From Candidatus Methylobacter titanis (lineage in GTDB: Bacteria; Pseudomonadota; Gammaproteobacteria; Methylococcales; Methylomonadaceae), in assembly GCA_029946125.1 (NCBI GenBank), contig JAQSDX010000005.1:1-64000 (forward strand): DNA of 64,000 bases, written 5' to 3'. Of the stretch, positions 9,943 to 20,768 are shown one piece after another (position 1 is the first letter of the stretch; each line of letters starts with the position of its first letter). The notes under the pieces were generated by a model. That model saw nothing but the letters and a program-made list of their open reading frames with translations, was not told the origin of the DNA and made no database searches. A program made the position numbers and the translations under genes.

Positions 9943-9981
9943 GTCTGGGCAGATTTATTTCTGCAATATCTCTGCCCAGAC
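9943..9981 (+). terminator. Hairpin after the BON lipoprotein gene
   Basis: GTCTGGGCAGA and TCTGCCCAGAC form a perfect 11-bp stem around a 17-nt loop, starting 9 bp after the stop codon. No strong T-run follows, so it may act as a transcript stabiliser or a bidirectional barrier rather than a strict intrinsic terminator. Confidence 0.6.
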
Positions 9982-10004
9982 AGTCGTCGATTTGTACATC
10001 TACA

Positions 10005-10337
10005 TCAGGTTAATGCCAGTTCATGCTCGTCTAATGCAGGTTCGGCTATAGTCGTTACATTGGCTATTTCAGCCTGTTGAGGTGCTCTCGGCATCCCGCT
10101 TCGCTGCTTTATGAAGTCGTCGGCAATTGCTCTCGGCAACTGCTCCATGCGTTGCTCTACCTCCTTCATCCATGGAGTCGTACCTCCTGCATCCGTGCAG
10201 TCGTCATTTTGTGTATACAAAAAACGCCTAATTTCAACGCTCAGCGCAACGTCAAAGTTGGCGCTAAATTCGTCGAGTTCGGTATCTTGTACCGGTAACA
10301 GTTGTTGTGCCTTGGCTGCAACCCAATTGATAATCAT
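10005..10337 (-). CDS. Small unknown protein carrying an in-frame repeat insert
   Basis: The 110-residue product has no family I recognise. It starts MIINWVAAKAQQLL and ends with an acidic, alanine-rich tail. Residues about 45-70 (CTDAGG...EVEQRMEQLPRA) are not native-looking: the DNA there (10131-10203) matches a dispersed repeat also present at 31123-31184 and 54750-54810. The insert keeps the frame open, so the protein would be made with about 24 foreign residues. Whether the gene is functional is unknown. Confidence 0.5.
   Translation of the reverse strand: MIINWVAAKAQQLLPVQDTELDEFSANFDVALSVEIRRFLYTQNDDCTDAGGTTPWMKEVEQRMEQLPRAIADDFIKQRSGMPRAPQQAEIANVTTIAEPALDEHELALT
10131..10203 (-). repeat. 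Dispersed repeat, family B copy 1, with a 23-bp partial duplication
   Basis: On the minus strand the segment reads ACGACTGCACGGATGCAG..., a short variant duplicate (ACGACTCCATGGATGAAG...), then GTAGAGCAACGCATGGAGC and AGTTGCCGAGA. The same order, without the duplication, occurs at 31123-31184 and 54750-54810. Internal pairings include CTGCA/TGCAG and GCAAC/GTTGC. This copy is embedded in a coding frame. Confidence 0.75.
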
Positions 10338-10526
10338 CAGAACACCTTGTTGTTTTGTTAGCTTGTTGCTGATTATGCAACAACTTGATTAAATTTATAT
10401 GACAGTAGGATCAACCCTGTTATTTATTGGCTACGGGCTTCAAGCCCCATTTTGGGGATAATCGGACAACGCGGTAAAAAATGGTAGAATTGCCGTTTTT
10501 GTGTAATCCGAGAACATCCCCTATTC

Positions 10527-12917
10527 ATGTCTAATTCCCTGAAGCTCCCCCTTGAGTTACTGAAACTAAATGTCGATCTAACGGGCTTTGAGTTCCCAGC
10601 AGCACCTGAACTGCCCAATACCATTTTAGGGCAGTCCAGAGCCCAGTCGGCGCTGGAGTTTGGCGTTGCAATGCGCAACCCAGGTTACAATGTTTTTGTG
10701 ATGGGCGAGCCGGGATTGGGCCGGTTGTCGATGATTACCAACCATCTGAATGCTCAGGCAAAAACGCTGTCCGCGCCGCCGTCCTATGCTTATGTCGATA
10801 ACTTTACTAACCCGAGAGAACCGGTGGCCGTTGAGCTGCCCGCAGAGCATGGATTGACGCTCAGCAAGGATATTGAAAAGTTAATCGATAACCTGCTGGC
10901 GACCTTTCCCGCCGTCTTTGAAAGCCCCACTTATCAACAAAAAAAGGGGGCTATTGAGCGCCATTACAACCAGTACTATAACGATGCCATCGATCTGGTC
11001 GATAAAAAGGCTCAAACCTTGAGTATTGCGTTATTCAGGGAAGGCGAATCGATTTCTTTTGCACCTATCCAGGACAACAAGGCGCTGAATGAAGATCAAT
11101 TCACCCAGTTGCCGCTGCCGGAACGGGAAATCTTTCATAAGCATGTTGAGGAACTGGAAGAATATCTGAGCGACGTATTGCTGGAATTACCGCAGTGGCG
11201 CAGAGCCATGGTCGAGAAAATCAAGCAGCTGGATACCGACACCATCAGTCTGGCGATAGAGCCGTTGTTTGCCGAACTGAATGACAGCTATCAAAATATC
11301 GATGACGTGCTTACCTTTTTAGCGGAAATTAAAAAAAACCTCAGCAACACCATTGCCGATTATCTGATGCCCGGGCGAACGCCGGAACCCCAGGATAACA
11401 CCGCAAAACGGCTGTTGCTGACCGAGCTGTATGCGCCCAACATTCTGGTCGATAACCTGCAGGAAAGCGGTGCGCCGGTTGTTTACGAGCCGCATCCGAT
11501 TTATCAGAACCTGTTCGGGCGCATTGAATATGTCAGCGATCAGGGCGCACTGGTCACCAATTATCGGCGGATTTGCGCCGGTTCCTTGCACAAGGCCAAT
11601 GGCGGTTATTTGATTCTCGATGCCGAAAAGCTGCTGAATTATCCGTTCGTCTGGGAAGGCCTTAAACGGGCCCTGCAATCCGGACGCATCGAAATCGAAT
11701 CGCCCTATTCGGATTTAGGCATTAACACCATCACCCTCAAGCCCGAAGTCATCCCGTTAAACGTTAAAGTGATCCTGGTTGGCTCCAGAGATATTTATTA
11801 TCTGCTCGAAGAATTGGATGATGAGTTTAACGAGATGTTCAAAATCCTTGCCGACTTTGACAATTACATTCCGCGTAACGACGAGTCGATGCAACGCTTT
11901 ATACTGCTGATGATTAAGCAGGCGGCAGATTCCGGTGTCAAGCCGTTAACGCGGACAGCTATTGAATGCCTGATTGAGCACAGCTGTCGCATTGCCGAAA
12001 ATCAGCATCATTTTTCCGCCCGCATCAAAGATTCGCTGGAAATTATCGCCGAAGCCAACCTGTTTTGTCAGCGCGACAATCAGCCAGTGTGCGACCGGGC
12101 GCATATCGAACAGGCTTTGGCCGCAAGAGAGCATCGCAACGGCAGAATGCCCGAGAATATCCTCGAAGAAATGCTGGTCGGCACCATTCTGATCGATACC
12201 GAAGGTGTCGCAATAGGTAAAGTCAACGGCTTAACCGTGCTGGAAGTCGGCGGCAGCAGCTTTGGCGCGCCGGTGCGTATTACCACCAGCGTTCATCCCG
12301 GCTCCAGAGGCATTGTCGATGTCGAGAGGGAAGTAGAACTGGGGCAATCCATTCATTCCAAAGGCGTGATGATCTTGACCGGCTATTTGGGGCACACCTA
12401 TGCCCAGCAATTTCCGCTCGCCATATCGGGCAGCATAGCCATAGAGCAATCCTATGGCTATATCGACGGCGACAGCGCCTCGCTGGCCGAGCTTTGCTGT
12501 CTTATTTCAGCACTGACCCGGACGCCGATTAAGCAGACTTTTGCGGTGACCGGCTCGATCAACCAGTACGGCGAAGTTCAGGCGGTAGGCGGCGTTAATG
12601 AGAAAATAGAAGGCTTCTTCAGGTTGTGTCAGGCGCGAGGCCTTAACGGACAACACGCCGCTATTATTCCAGCAGCCAACAAGCGCAACCTGATGCTGAA
12701 ACAGGAAGTGATCGATGCGGTAGCAAAGGGGCTGTTTGCGGTTTATACGGTGTCCAGCGTAGATGAAACGCTGGAATTATTGACCGGGAAACCGGCTGGT
12801 GTGTTAGATGACGAAGGCCTGTACCCGGAAGACAGCATTAATTTTAAAGCTATCTCAAGGTTGAAAGAGATTTCGGATATGGCTACGGATGAGGAGGATA
12901 AGGAGGAGGGGATTTAG
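10527..12917 (+). CDS. Lon-family ATP-dependent protease (LonB/YcbZ-like)
   Basis: The 796-residue protein has an N-terminal AAA-like domain and a C-terminal S16 (Lon) proteolytic domain. A divergent Walker A, GEPGLGR (residues 60-66), carries Arg at the usual Lys position, as often seen in this subfamily. The Ser-Lys dyad is present: Ser650 in GDSASLAE and Lys693 in NEKIEGFF, 43 residues apart as in E. coli Lon. The middle contains a large helical insertion (about 150-260). It lacks the Lon N-terminal substrate domain. It stands alone, facing an aldo/keto reductase gene. Substrates are unknown. Confidence 0.92.
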   Translation: MSNSLKLPLELLKLNVDLTGFEFPAAPELPNTILGQSRAQSALEFGVAMRNPGYNVFVMGEPGLGRLSMITNHLNAQAKTLSAPPSYAYVDNFTNPREPVAVELPAEHGLTLSKDIEKLIDNLLATFPAVFESPTYQQKKGAIERHYNQYYNDAIDLVDKKAQTLSIALFREGESISFAPIQDNKALNEDQFTQLPLPEREIFHKHVEELEEYLSDVLLELPQWRRAMVEKIKQLDTDTISLAIEPLFAELNDSYQNIDDVLTFLAEIKKNLSNTIADYLMPGRTPEPQDNTAKRLLLTELYAPNILVDNLQESGAPVVYEPHPIYQNLFGRIEYVSDQGALVTNYRRICAGSLHKANGGYLILDAEKLLNYPFVWEGLKRALQSGRIEIESPYSDLGINTITLKPEVIPLNVKVILVGSRDIYYLLEELDDEFNEMFKILADFDNYIPRNDESMQRFILLMIKQAADSGVKPLTRTAIECLIEHSCRIAENQHHFSARIKDSLEIIAEANLFCQRDNQPVCDRAHIEQALAAREHRNGRMPENILEEMLVGTILIDTEGVAIGKVNGLTVLEVGGSSFGAPVRITTSVHPGSRGIVDVEREVELGQSIHSKGVMILTGYLGHTYAQQFPLAISGSIAIEQSYGYIDGDSASLAELCCLISALTRTPIKQTFAVTGSINQYGEVQAVGGVNEKIEGFFRLCQARGLNGQHAAIIPAANKRNLMLKQEVIDAVAKGLFAVYTVSSVDETLELLTGKPAGVLDDEGLYPEDSINFKAISRLKEISDMATDEEDKEEGI

Positions 12918-12945
12918 GCCAACGGAGAGGATGACAGTTGTCTAA

Positions 12946-13791
12946 TCAAAGCAACGTTTCCACAGCGTTGCACTCGTCGGCGGTCAATTCAAAATCGAAG
13001 ATCGCAAGGTCTTCTCGCATATGGCTTGCCGATGTAGTACCGGTTAAGGGGATAATGTCGGTTTGGCTCAGGTAGCGGAAAAATACTTGGGCCGCGCTGC
13101 GCCGGTATTTTGCCGCTAGAGTTTGAACGGTGGCATGTGCCAAAACTTGGGGATTGCCGGTCAGCGTCCAGAAGCTTTGGTAAATGATTCGATGTTGTCT
13201 GCAAAAATTGCGGATGCTGCGGTCGTACTGGGTCTGCGCATAAAAACGGTTTTGGATGACGGCTGGTTTGATCGTGGCCTCTCGATACAATAGCGCAAGC
13301 TGTTGGGGATCGTAGCAATTGCTGATTCCAAGCTGCTTGGCACCACCGTCGTGAAATATCCGCTCCATTGCCCGCCACACTTCCAGGGTCTGCTGTTGAT
13401 TTGCCAATGGTGAGTGCAGCACTAAGCAATCCAAATAGGTGGTTTGCAGATTTTTCAGCGAGGTTTGAAATGATTGCGCTACTTGCTTACCTAGGTTGGC
13501 CTTGGGATCATAAGGCAGCCGCATCGGATCCTGGCCGTTTAATGAGGTGAATTTGCTTTGCAGATAAAGATCACTGCGATCTATCCCGCGACGCAGACAA
13601 GCCGCCACGCCGTCACCCACGCCCGCTTCGTTATAATGCTTAGGCTGGCAGGCCGTATCGATACCGCGAAAACCCAGTTCGATAGCCTGTTCTACTAGCG
13701 CCGCCGTGTTATCTTTTTTCCAGGCCGTGCCGTAAATAATCCGGGGTATCCGTACGTCGTAAGCGGACGTTAAAAAGTCGATATGGTTCAT
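12946..13791 (-). CDS. Aldo/keto reductase family protein
   Basis: A 281-residue (beta/alpha)8 oxidoreductase of the aldo/keto reductase superfamily, expected to reduce carbonyls with NADPH. Landmarks are GFRGIDTACQPKHYNEAGVG (catalytic Asp region, but with Gln-Pro-Lys-His where the family Tyr normally sits), DLYLQSKF (Lys) and DCLVLHSP (His). The likely change at the catalytic tyrosine position is worth noting. ATG 13791 is preferred over a frame 66 bp longer because AAGGA lies 6 bp upstream of it. Convergent with the Lon-type gene, 28 bp apart. Confidence 0.85.
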   Translation of the reverse strand: MNHIDFLTSAYDVRIPRIIYGTAWKKDNTAALVEQAIELGFRGIDTACQPKHYNEAGVGDGVAACLRRGIDRSDLYLQSKFTSLNGQDPMRLPYDPKANLGKQVAQSFQTSLKNLQTTYLDCLVLHSPLANQQQTLEVWRAMERIFHDGGAKQLGISNCYDPQQLALLYREATIKPAVIQNRFYAQTQYDRSIRNFCRQHRIIYQSFWTLTGNPQVLAHATVQTLAAKYRRSAAQVFFRYLSQTDIIPLTGTTSASHMREDLAIFDFELTADECNAVETLL

Positions 13792-13907
13792 CACATTTCC
13801 TTGCTGGTCTGAAACCGCCCTCTTCAGGGGGATTATTTGAGATTGACAGCGAGACACCCGCGCCGCTATCCTTTTTGATAACCTTCTCGTTCACGGAGAG
13901 GAACAAT

Positions 13908-13931
13908 CCGCCGACCTCTATTCGTCGGCGG
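13908..13931. repeat. Short GC-rich hairpin
   Basis: CCGCCGAC and GTCGGCGG form an 8-bp perfect stem around an 8-nt loop, between the divergent aldo/keto reductase and alcohol dehydrogenase genes. No T-run follows. It could be a REP-type palindrome or a regulator site. Confidence 0.4.
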
Positions 13932-13988
13932 CTGTCATTCGATGGCTGAGGTCGGGTACGCTTAAAACATTAATTCACGGAGTTTATC

Positions 13989-15035
13989 ATGAAAAAAACG
14001 CTGGGTTATGCGGCCCATAATCACAATACGCCGCTGGTGCCGTTCAGTTTTGAACGGCGTGATCCTATGGCTACCGATGTCCGGATTGAGATTTTGTTCT
14101 GCGGGGTTTGTCACTCCGATATTCATCAAGTGCGTAACGAGTGGGGTAGTTCGGTATTTCCGATGGTGCCCGGTCATGAAATTGTTGGCAAAGTGACCCA
14201 AGTGGGTAGTGAGGTCAGCAATTTTAAACTCGGGGATACCGTTGGTGTCGGTTGTCTGGTTGATTCTTGTAAGGCATGCCCTGATTGCAATGATAATCTG
14301 GAGCAATTCTGTGATAACGCAGTATTTACGTATAACAGTCCCGATAAGCATACCGGCGGTAGTAACTACGGCGGCTATTCCAGGCAGATTGTCGTCAATC
14401 AGGATTTTGTGCTGCATGTTTCGGATAAACTTGATCCGGCGGCTGTAGCCCCGTTGTTATGTGCGGGAATTACCACTTATTCTCCGTTGAGGCACTGGAA
14501 GGTAGGCAAAGGAGACAAGGTCGGCATCGTTGGCTTGGGCGGACTGGGGCACATGGGAATAAAGTTTGCCCATGCGTTTGGCGCACACGTCGTGCTTTTT
14601 ACCACAACACCCGGCAAGGCAGAAGACGCCAAACGGCTAGGTGCTGATGAAGTAGTCATATCCAAAAATGCCGATGAGATGCAACAGCATCTTGCCAGTT
14701 TTGACTTCATCCTGAACACCGTGGCGGCACCGCATAATCTGGATAATTACACCGCTTTGCTGAAACGTGATGGTACGTTATGTCTGCTGGGTGTGCCTGA
14801 CCACCCGCATCCGTCACCTGCTGTCGGCAACTTGATTTTCAAGCGTCGCCGTATTGTGGGTTCTTTGATTGGCGGTTTGAAAGAGACGCAGGAAATGCTC
14901 GATTTCTGTGCTGAAAACGCGATCACTTCAGACGTCGAAATCATCCCTATCCAGCAGATTAACGAAGCCTACGAGCGCGTGTTGAAAAGCGATGTGAAGT
15001 ATCGCTTTGTTATCGATTTGGCTAGTCTAAAATAG
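13989..15035 (+). CDS. Zinc-dependent alcohol dehydrogenase, NAD(P)-dependent
   Basis: A 348-residue medium-chain dehydrogenase of the cinnamyl-alcohol/YahK type. The catalytic zinc ligand Cys lies in CGVCHSDIHQ with GHEIVG following; the structural zinc cysteines are in CKACPDCNDNLEQFC. The Rossmann motif GLGGLGHMGIKFA places the cofactor site near residue 180. Length is standard for the family. It is divergent from the aldo/keto reductase, suggesting a shared aldehyde-handling context. The physiological substrate is not evident. Confidence 0.92.
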   Translation: MKKTLGYAAHNHNTPLVPFSFERRDPMATDVRIEILFCGVCHSDIHQVRNEWGSSVFPMVPGHEIVGKVTQVGSEVSNFKLGDTVGVGCLVDSCKACPDCNDNLEQFCDNAVFTYNSPDKHTGGSNYGGYSRQIVVNQDFVLHVSDKLDPAAVAPLLCAGITTYSPLRHWKVGKGDKVGIVGLGGLGHMGIKFAHAFGAHVVLFTTTPGKAEDAKRLGADEVVISKNADEMQQHLASFDFILNTVAAPHNLDNYTALLKRDGTLCLLGVPDHPHPSPAVGNLIFKRRRIVGSLIGGLKETQEMLDFCAENAITSDVEIIPIQQINEAYERVLKSDVKYRFVIDLASLK

Positions 15036-15124
15036 TCTGTAGCTTAACAGGACTACTGTGTAAGCTAAAGGTAATGGCCGGTGTGGAACGAGAGGGTTGA
15101 ACGCCGGCAGTGAGCTTTTGAATA

Positions 15125-15511
15125 TTAATCGGCAATTTTTACCAGCCAGCCGTCATCGCCTTTGCACTTGTTTTGTCCTTCAGCAGTGATAGCAATTCTG
15201 GCGTATACGCCTTTTAACGACATTGGAATGGTTCCGCTTGCCTGAAAACCACCTTTGTTTGCGGTGACTTTGAGGTTGGTGGGTAGACCTTTTACGGTAA
15301 CTTTGATGGTATTTGGCAACGTGTTTGCAGACGCTAAAAAAGAAAAGTCTGAGCCTGCTGCAACTTCGGTATTTTCAGTCGGAGTAAAATCGGCAAACTT
15401 AGGTTTGGTACAGGATTTTGAGCTACTGCTGCTGCCGTAAGCCCATGAAGCGCTAGTTACAATCATTAAAACTAAAATCCACAAGAAGTTATAGCGTTGT
15501 TTCATCATCAT
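15125..15511 (-). CDS. Small secreted protein of unknown function
   Basis: A 128-residue precursor with a clear signal peptide (FLWILVLMIVTSASWA, cleavage near residue 24). The mature part is beta-rich and contains two cysteines (in KSCTKPKF and QNKCKGDD) that could form a disulfide. The pattern of short alternating hydrophobic strands (PNTIKVTVKGLPTNLKV) resembles a small immunoglobulin-like fold; this is inference only. A GAGG site precedes three consecutive possible ATGs (15511, 15508, 15505). No partner gene is evident. Confidence 0.65.
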   Translation of the reverse strand: MMMKQRYNFLWILVLMIVTSASWAYGSSSSSKSCTKPKFADFTPTENTEVAAGSDFSFLASANTLPNTIKVTVKGLPTNLKVTANKGGFQASGTIPMSLKGVYARIAITAEGQNKCKGDDGWLVKIAD

Positions 15512-15770
15512 GCCTCATCGTGTTGTTAGGGTGGTTTATATGTGTTTTGTTGCCGGTGACTTGCAGCGACCTATAAGGTAAACGGTCAAGCAGATATCCA
15601 ACGGTATTTTTAAGGTTAGCCCTGACCGATTTTGATAATAATCCCAAGTTAAAATGAACACAACAAGACAATTTAAGCGGGACTATCTTTGTTGCCTACT
15701 GCATCGGCAATCGATCGATAAATCCAATTTGAATTATAATTGATGTAATTTTTGGCGAATTGGAATAACT

Positions 15771-16178
15771 ATGCGGCAAGCAATTAAGGCAAAACACGAG
15801 TTGCGCTTGTATGAGCTTAAAAAAGCGGTGAACGATTTTATTGAGTTCACTGAAAATTTAACGCTACTTCAGTCGGTTAATGAAAAAGCGCGGGAAATGG
15901 CTCAGGCGGTTGATATGTTGCAACAATTATTGCAACAAGGCTTGGATGCCAATAAGCTGGTCAGCGCTGTTAATACTTCCGAGGCGTCGACGCTGCTTGA
16001 TGAGATTGTCGATGCCGATGCGGTGAGTGAACTGGAAGCTTATATGCTGTCGGCGGCAGAAGGTATAGAAGATGCCGAGGTCACGCAGTTTTTAACCGAG
16101 GTCATGGACAAGGTTGAGCGTAAATATAATCTGCTGCTTGAAAAAGCGCATGCTTATAATGCGCTGCTTAAAAGCTAG
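15771..16178 (+). CDS. Unknown helical protein
   Basis: A 135-residue, strongly acidic, almost entirely alpha-helical protein with no signal peptide or membrane segment. Heptad-like stretches (ELKKAVNDFIEFTENL; VDMLQQLLQQGLDA) suggest a coiled coil. I do not recognise a family. The stop codon is 12 bp from the convergent ispB stop. Codon use looks like that of its neighbours, so it is probably a real, lineage-restricted cytoplasmic protein. Confidence 0.65.
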   Translation: MRQAIKAKHELRLYELKKAVNDFIEFTENLTLLQSVNEKAREMAQAVDMLQQLLQQGLDANKLVSAVNTSEASTLLDEIVDADAVSELEAYMLSAAEGIEDAEVTQFLTEVMDKVERKYNLLLEKAHAYNALLKS

Positions 16179-16190
16179 GCGAGTGCGGTT

Positions 16191-17204
16191 TTAATAATTA
16201 CGTTGGACAGAAAATTTCGCCAATAAAGTCAATGCTTGTTTGTATTCGGAGTCGGGCAGCACACTTAATGCACTGATCGCTTTTTGAGCTTCCTCATCGG
16301 CACGTTGTTCTGTGTAATCAATGGCTTTAGTGCGTTGCACGATCGCGTAAACTTCGTTGAAGGCATCGCGATCGCCATTTTTGATCGCATCAATAACGAT
16401 TTTGGCCTCGCTTTCGTTGCTGTTTTGAATGGCGTAAATCAGCGGTAAGGTTGGCTTTCCCTCTGCCAAGTCATCGCCGAGATTTTTTCCCAGTTCATCT
16501 TTGCTGGCTTTGTAATCGAGGGCGTCATCAATCAGCTGAAAGGCGATGCCCAGATGTTGGCCGTATAGCGCTAGGCCTTGTTCGGTTTCAGCTGACGCTC
16601 CAGCGATAACGGCGGCCAATTTGGTCGCGGCGCTGAATAAAATAGCGGTTTTTCTGGCAATAACTTCGAGGTATTTTTGTTCGGTGGTCTCGGGATTATT
16701 GCAGTTTAACAGTTGCAGCACTTCGCCTTCGGCAATGGCGGTAGTGGTTTTCGACAGGATTTCCATTACCCGCATATTGCCGGTACGCACCATCATTTCA
16801 AACGCGCTGGAATAAAGGTAATCGCCTACCAATATGCTGGCCGCATTGCCCCAGACGGCATTGGCGGATTCTTTACCGCGTCTGAGGTCGGAGTCGTCAA
16901 CAACGTCATCATGCAGCAGTGTGGCGGTGTGGATAAATTCAATGACCGCCGCCATCAGCAGGTGGTTGTCGCTGGCACCACCTAAGGCCTTGGCTGCCAA
17001 TAACAGCAGCATTGGACGTAATCGTTTGCCGCCGCTGCTGACGATATAATGGCTCATCTGGTTGATGAGGACAACATCTGAACTTAACTCGCCAATAATG
17101 AGCTGATCGACGGCTTTTGCCTCAGCGGTAGTTAATTGCTTAATTGAGTCAAAATCAATGGGAGCGAGCGTGTTAGCGGGGGATTGTGAGTGCGATGCCA
17201 TCAT
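16191..17204 (-). CDS. ispB: Octaprenyl diphosphate synthase
   Basis: A trans-isoprenyl diphosphate synthase that makes the C40-type side chain of ubiquinone. The 337-residue protein has both aspartate-rich motifs: DDVVDDSDLRRG (first, FARM) and LIDDALDY (second, SARM), plus the GGKRLRP substrate motif. Length matches IspB with a short N-terminal extension. It is divergent from rplU, the common gammaproteobacterial arrangement. Chain length cannot be read directly, so solanesyl synthase is an alternative. Confidence 0.93.
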   Translation of the reverse strand: MMASHSQSPANTLAPIDFDSIKQLTTAEAKAVDQLIIGELSSDVVLINQMSHYIVSSGGKRLRPMLLLLAAKALGGASDNHLLMAAVIEFIHTATLLHDDVVDDSDLRRGKESANAVWGNAASILVGDYLYSSAFEMMVRTGNMRVMEILSKTTTAIAEGEVLQLLNCNNPETTEQKYLEVIARKTAILFSAATKLAAVIAGASAETEQGLALYGQHLGIAFQLIDDALDYKASKDELGKNLGDDLAEGKPTLPLIYAIQNSNESEAKIVIDAIKNGDRDAFNEVYAIVQRTKAIDYTEQRADEEAQKAISALSVLPDSEYKQALTLLAKFSVQRNY

Positions 17205-17383
17205 GTCGTGTTGCGTGTAAGTTTGGGTTACTTTTCATGGCGATAGCTATGAAAATCAAATTCTGCTACGCTATTATAGCTTAATAAAACCTTAATCGCC
17301 CATGCTATTGGCGTGGTAGGTTGATGATAATGGCTTTTTTATATTATTTTTAAAAGATATTTAGGACATAAGTTTAATTTAGA

Positions 17384-17412
17384 TTGACTTAGCTTTGATT
17401 TATAAATATAAT
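17384..17412 (+). promoter_or_regulatory. Sigma70-type promoter of rplU-rpmA
   Basis: TTGACT (17384-17389) and TATAAT (17407-17412) are separated by exactly 17 bp, an almost consensus promoter. It lies 47 bp upstream of the rplU ATG in an AT-rich intergenic region. Strong expression is expected for ribosomal protein genes. Confidence 0.8.
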
Positions 17413-17458
17413 TTTTTGTTCACTTTAAACAGATTAATGCTTGATGGAGCTTGCGCCG

Positions 17459-17770
17459 ATGTATGCGGTAATTCAAACAGGTGGTAAACAGTACCGCGTA
17501 GAAGAAGGTACTTACTTAAAAATAGAAAAACTGGAGCTAGGCGAAGGCGACAGCATTGAATTCGATAAAGTACTGATGATTCAGTCAGACGATGCTGTTC
17601 AGGTCGGGATGCCTTTTATCGAAGGCGGAAAAGTTACAGCGACTGTCCTGTCTCAAGGTAGACATAAAAAAGTCAAAATTATTAAATTCAGAAGACGTAA
17701 GCACCATATGAAACAAATGGGGCATCGTCAGTACTATACAGAAATCCAGATTACTGGTATTTCTGCTTAA
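17459..17770 (+). CDS. rplU: 50S ribosomal protein L21
   Basis: The 103-residue product begins [17 protein letters not shown], the standard L21 start, and ends with the [14 protein letters not shown]-type rRNA-binding segment. The ATG at 17459 is chosen over an upstream in-frame start because GGAG lies 10 bp before it and the family begins there. L21 binds 23S rRNA. First gene of rplU-rpmA. Confidence 0.97.
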   Translation: MYAVIQTGGKQYRVEEGTYLKIEKLELGEGDSIEFDKVLMIQSDDAVQVGMPFIEGGKVTATVLSQGRHKKVKIIKFRRRKHHMKQMGHRQYYTEIQITGISA

Positions 17771-17787
17771 GATATTAGGAGTTACAG

Positions 17788-18045
17788 ATGGCTCATAAAA
17801 AAGCTGGTGGTAGTACTCGTAACGGACGTGACTCTAATGCAAAAAGATTAGGTGTTAAGCGTTACGGTGGTGAGAGTGTGACGGCAGGCAATATTATTGT
17901 TCGTCAACGTGGAACTAAGTTTCATGCTGGTGATAATGTAGGTTGCGGAAAAGATCATACTTTGTTTGCAACGGCTGATGGCAAAGTGGTTTTTCAGGTC
18001 AAAGGACCTCATAGCCGCAAATTTATCAGTATTGTTGCTGCATAA
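17788..18045 (+). CDS. rpmA: 50S ribosomal protein L27
   Basis: The 85-residue protein begins [20 protein letters not shown], the canonical L27 N-terminus whose tail reaches the peptidyl-transferase centre. It lies 17 bp after rplU with a TAGGAG ribosome-binding site. There is no Firmicutes-type cleavable extension. Confidence 0.98.
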   Translation: MAHKKAGGSTRNGRDSNAKRLGVKRYGGESVTAGNIIVRQRGTKFHAGDNVGCGKDHTLFATADGKVVFQVKGPHSRKFISIVAA

Positions 18046-18114
18046 GACATACGGCTGTATCGCGCTATAACATGGCGAGGCAGTTAGGTCGGGTTAGTTT
18101 AATCCGGCAACTTA

Positions 18115-18149
18115 AAAAAGCTCCGCCGTTCATGGCGGGGCTTTTTTTG
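18115..18149 (+). terminator. Intrinsic terminator after rpmA
   Basis: AAAGCTCCGCC pairs with GGCGGGGCTTT (one G-T pair) around a 6-nt loop, followed by a run of T's. It ends the rplU-rpmA transcript and separates it from obgE, which begins 40 bp downstream. Confidence 0.88.
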
Positions 18150-18186
18150 TTTTTATCGGTTGAGTTTTAAGTTTGGCGGCGTGTGA

Positions 18187-20332
<2,146 letters not shown>

Positions 20333-20350
20333 CGTGATTAGCCAGGCAAT

Positions 20351-20386
20351 AAAAAAGGCCGTAACTCAATGAGTCCGGCCTTTTTT
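20351..20386. terminator. Bidirectional terminator between proB and rpsT
   Basis: AAAAAAGGCCG and CGGCCTTTTTT flank a 14-nt loop, giving T-runs on both strands. The element lies between the convergent proB and rpsT stop codons and can serve both. Confidence 0.88.
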
Positions 20387-20406
20387 ATTGAGTAAGGCTA
20401 AAGCTG

Positions 20407-20670
20407 TTAAGCGATAGCTTTTACTTTTGCATTCAGTCTGCTTTTACCGCGTGCGGCTTTATTCTTGTGAATAATGCCTTTGGTAACTGCTGAATCGATA
20501 ATCGGAACGGCAGTATTGTATGCGGCTTGCGCTTTTTCTTTGTCGCCAAGTTTAACTGCGGCAATGATTTTTTTAATGAAGGTGCGTAAGTTGCTACGTT
20601 GTCCTGCGTTGCGAATACGGCTTTTTTCCGCTTGTCGCGCACGCTTTTTAGCTTGTGCTGTATTAGCCAT
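20407..20670 (-). CDS. rpsT: 30S ribosomal protein S20
   Basis: An 87-residue, lysine-rich protein beginning [18 protein letters not shown] and ending [12 protein letters not shown], typical of S20, which binds 16S rRNA in the small subunit. Divergent from murJ, as in many gammaproteobacteria. Confidence 0.98.
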   Translation of the reverse strand: MANTAQAKKRARQAEKSRIRNAGQRSNLRTFIKKIIAAVKLGDKEKAQAAYNTAVPIIDSAVTKGIIHKNKAARGKSRLNAKVKAIA

Positions 20671-20708
20671 AGTGTCTCGATTCTTGTGGTAAGTTAATTA
20701 AACCGTGT

Positions 20709-20737
20709 ATTATCATTAGAAGTGGTAATATTGTCAA
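20709..20737 (-). promoter_or_regulatory. Sigma70-type promoter of rpsT
   Basis: On the minus strand TTGACA (20737-20732) and GATAAT (20714-20709) are separated by 17 bp. The -35 is perfect and the -10 has a single change. It lies 39 bp upstream of the rpsT start. Confidence 0.8.
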
Positions 20738-20768
20738 ACGTTTTTAACGCAACACAGCAGGAGTAGCA

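Noticed and set aside
13962-14417. 151-codon minus-strand frame over the alcohol dehydrogenase gene
   Set aside because: Shadow of the dehydrogenase, whose zinc and cofactor motifs are unambiguous.
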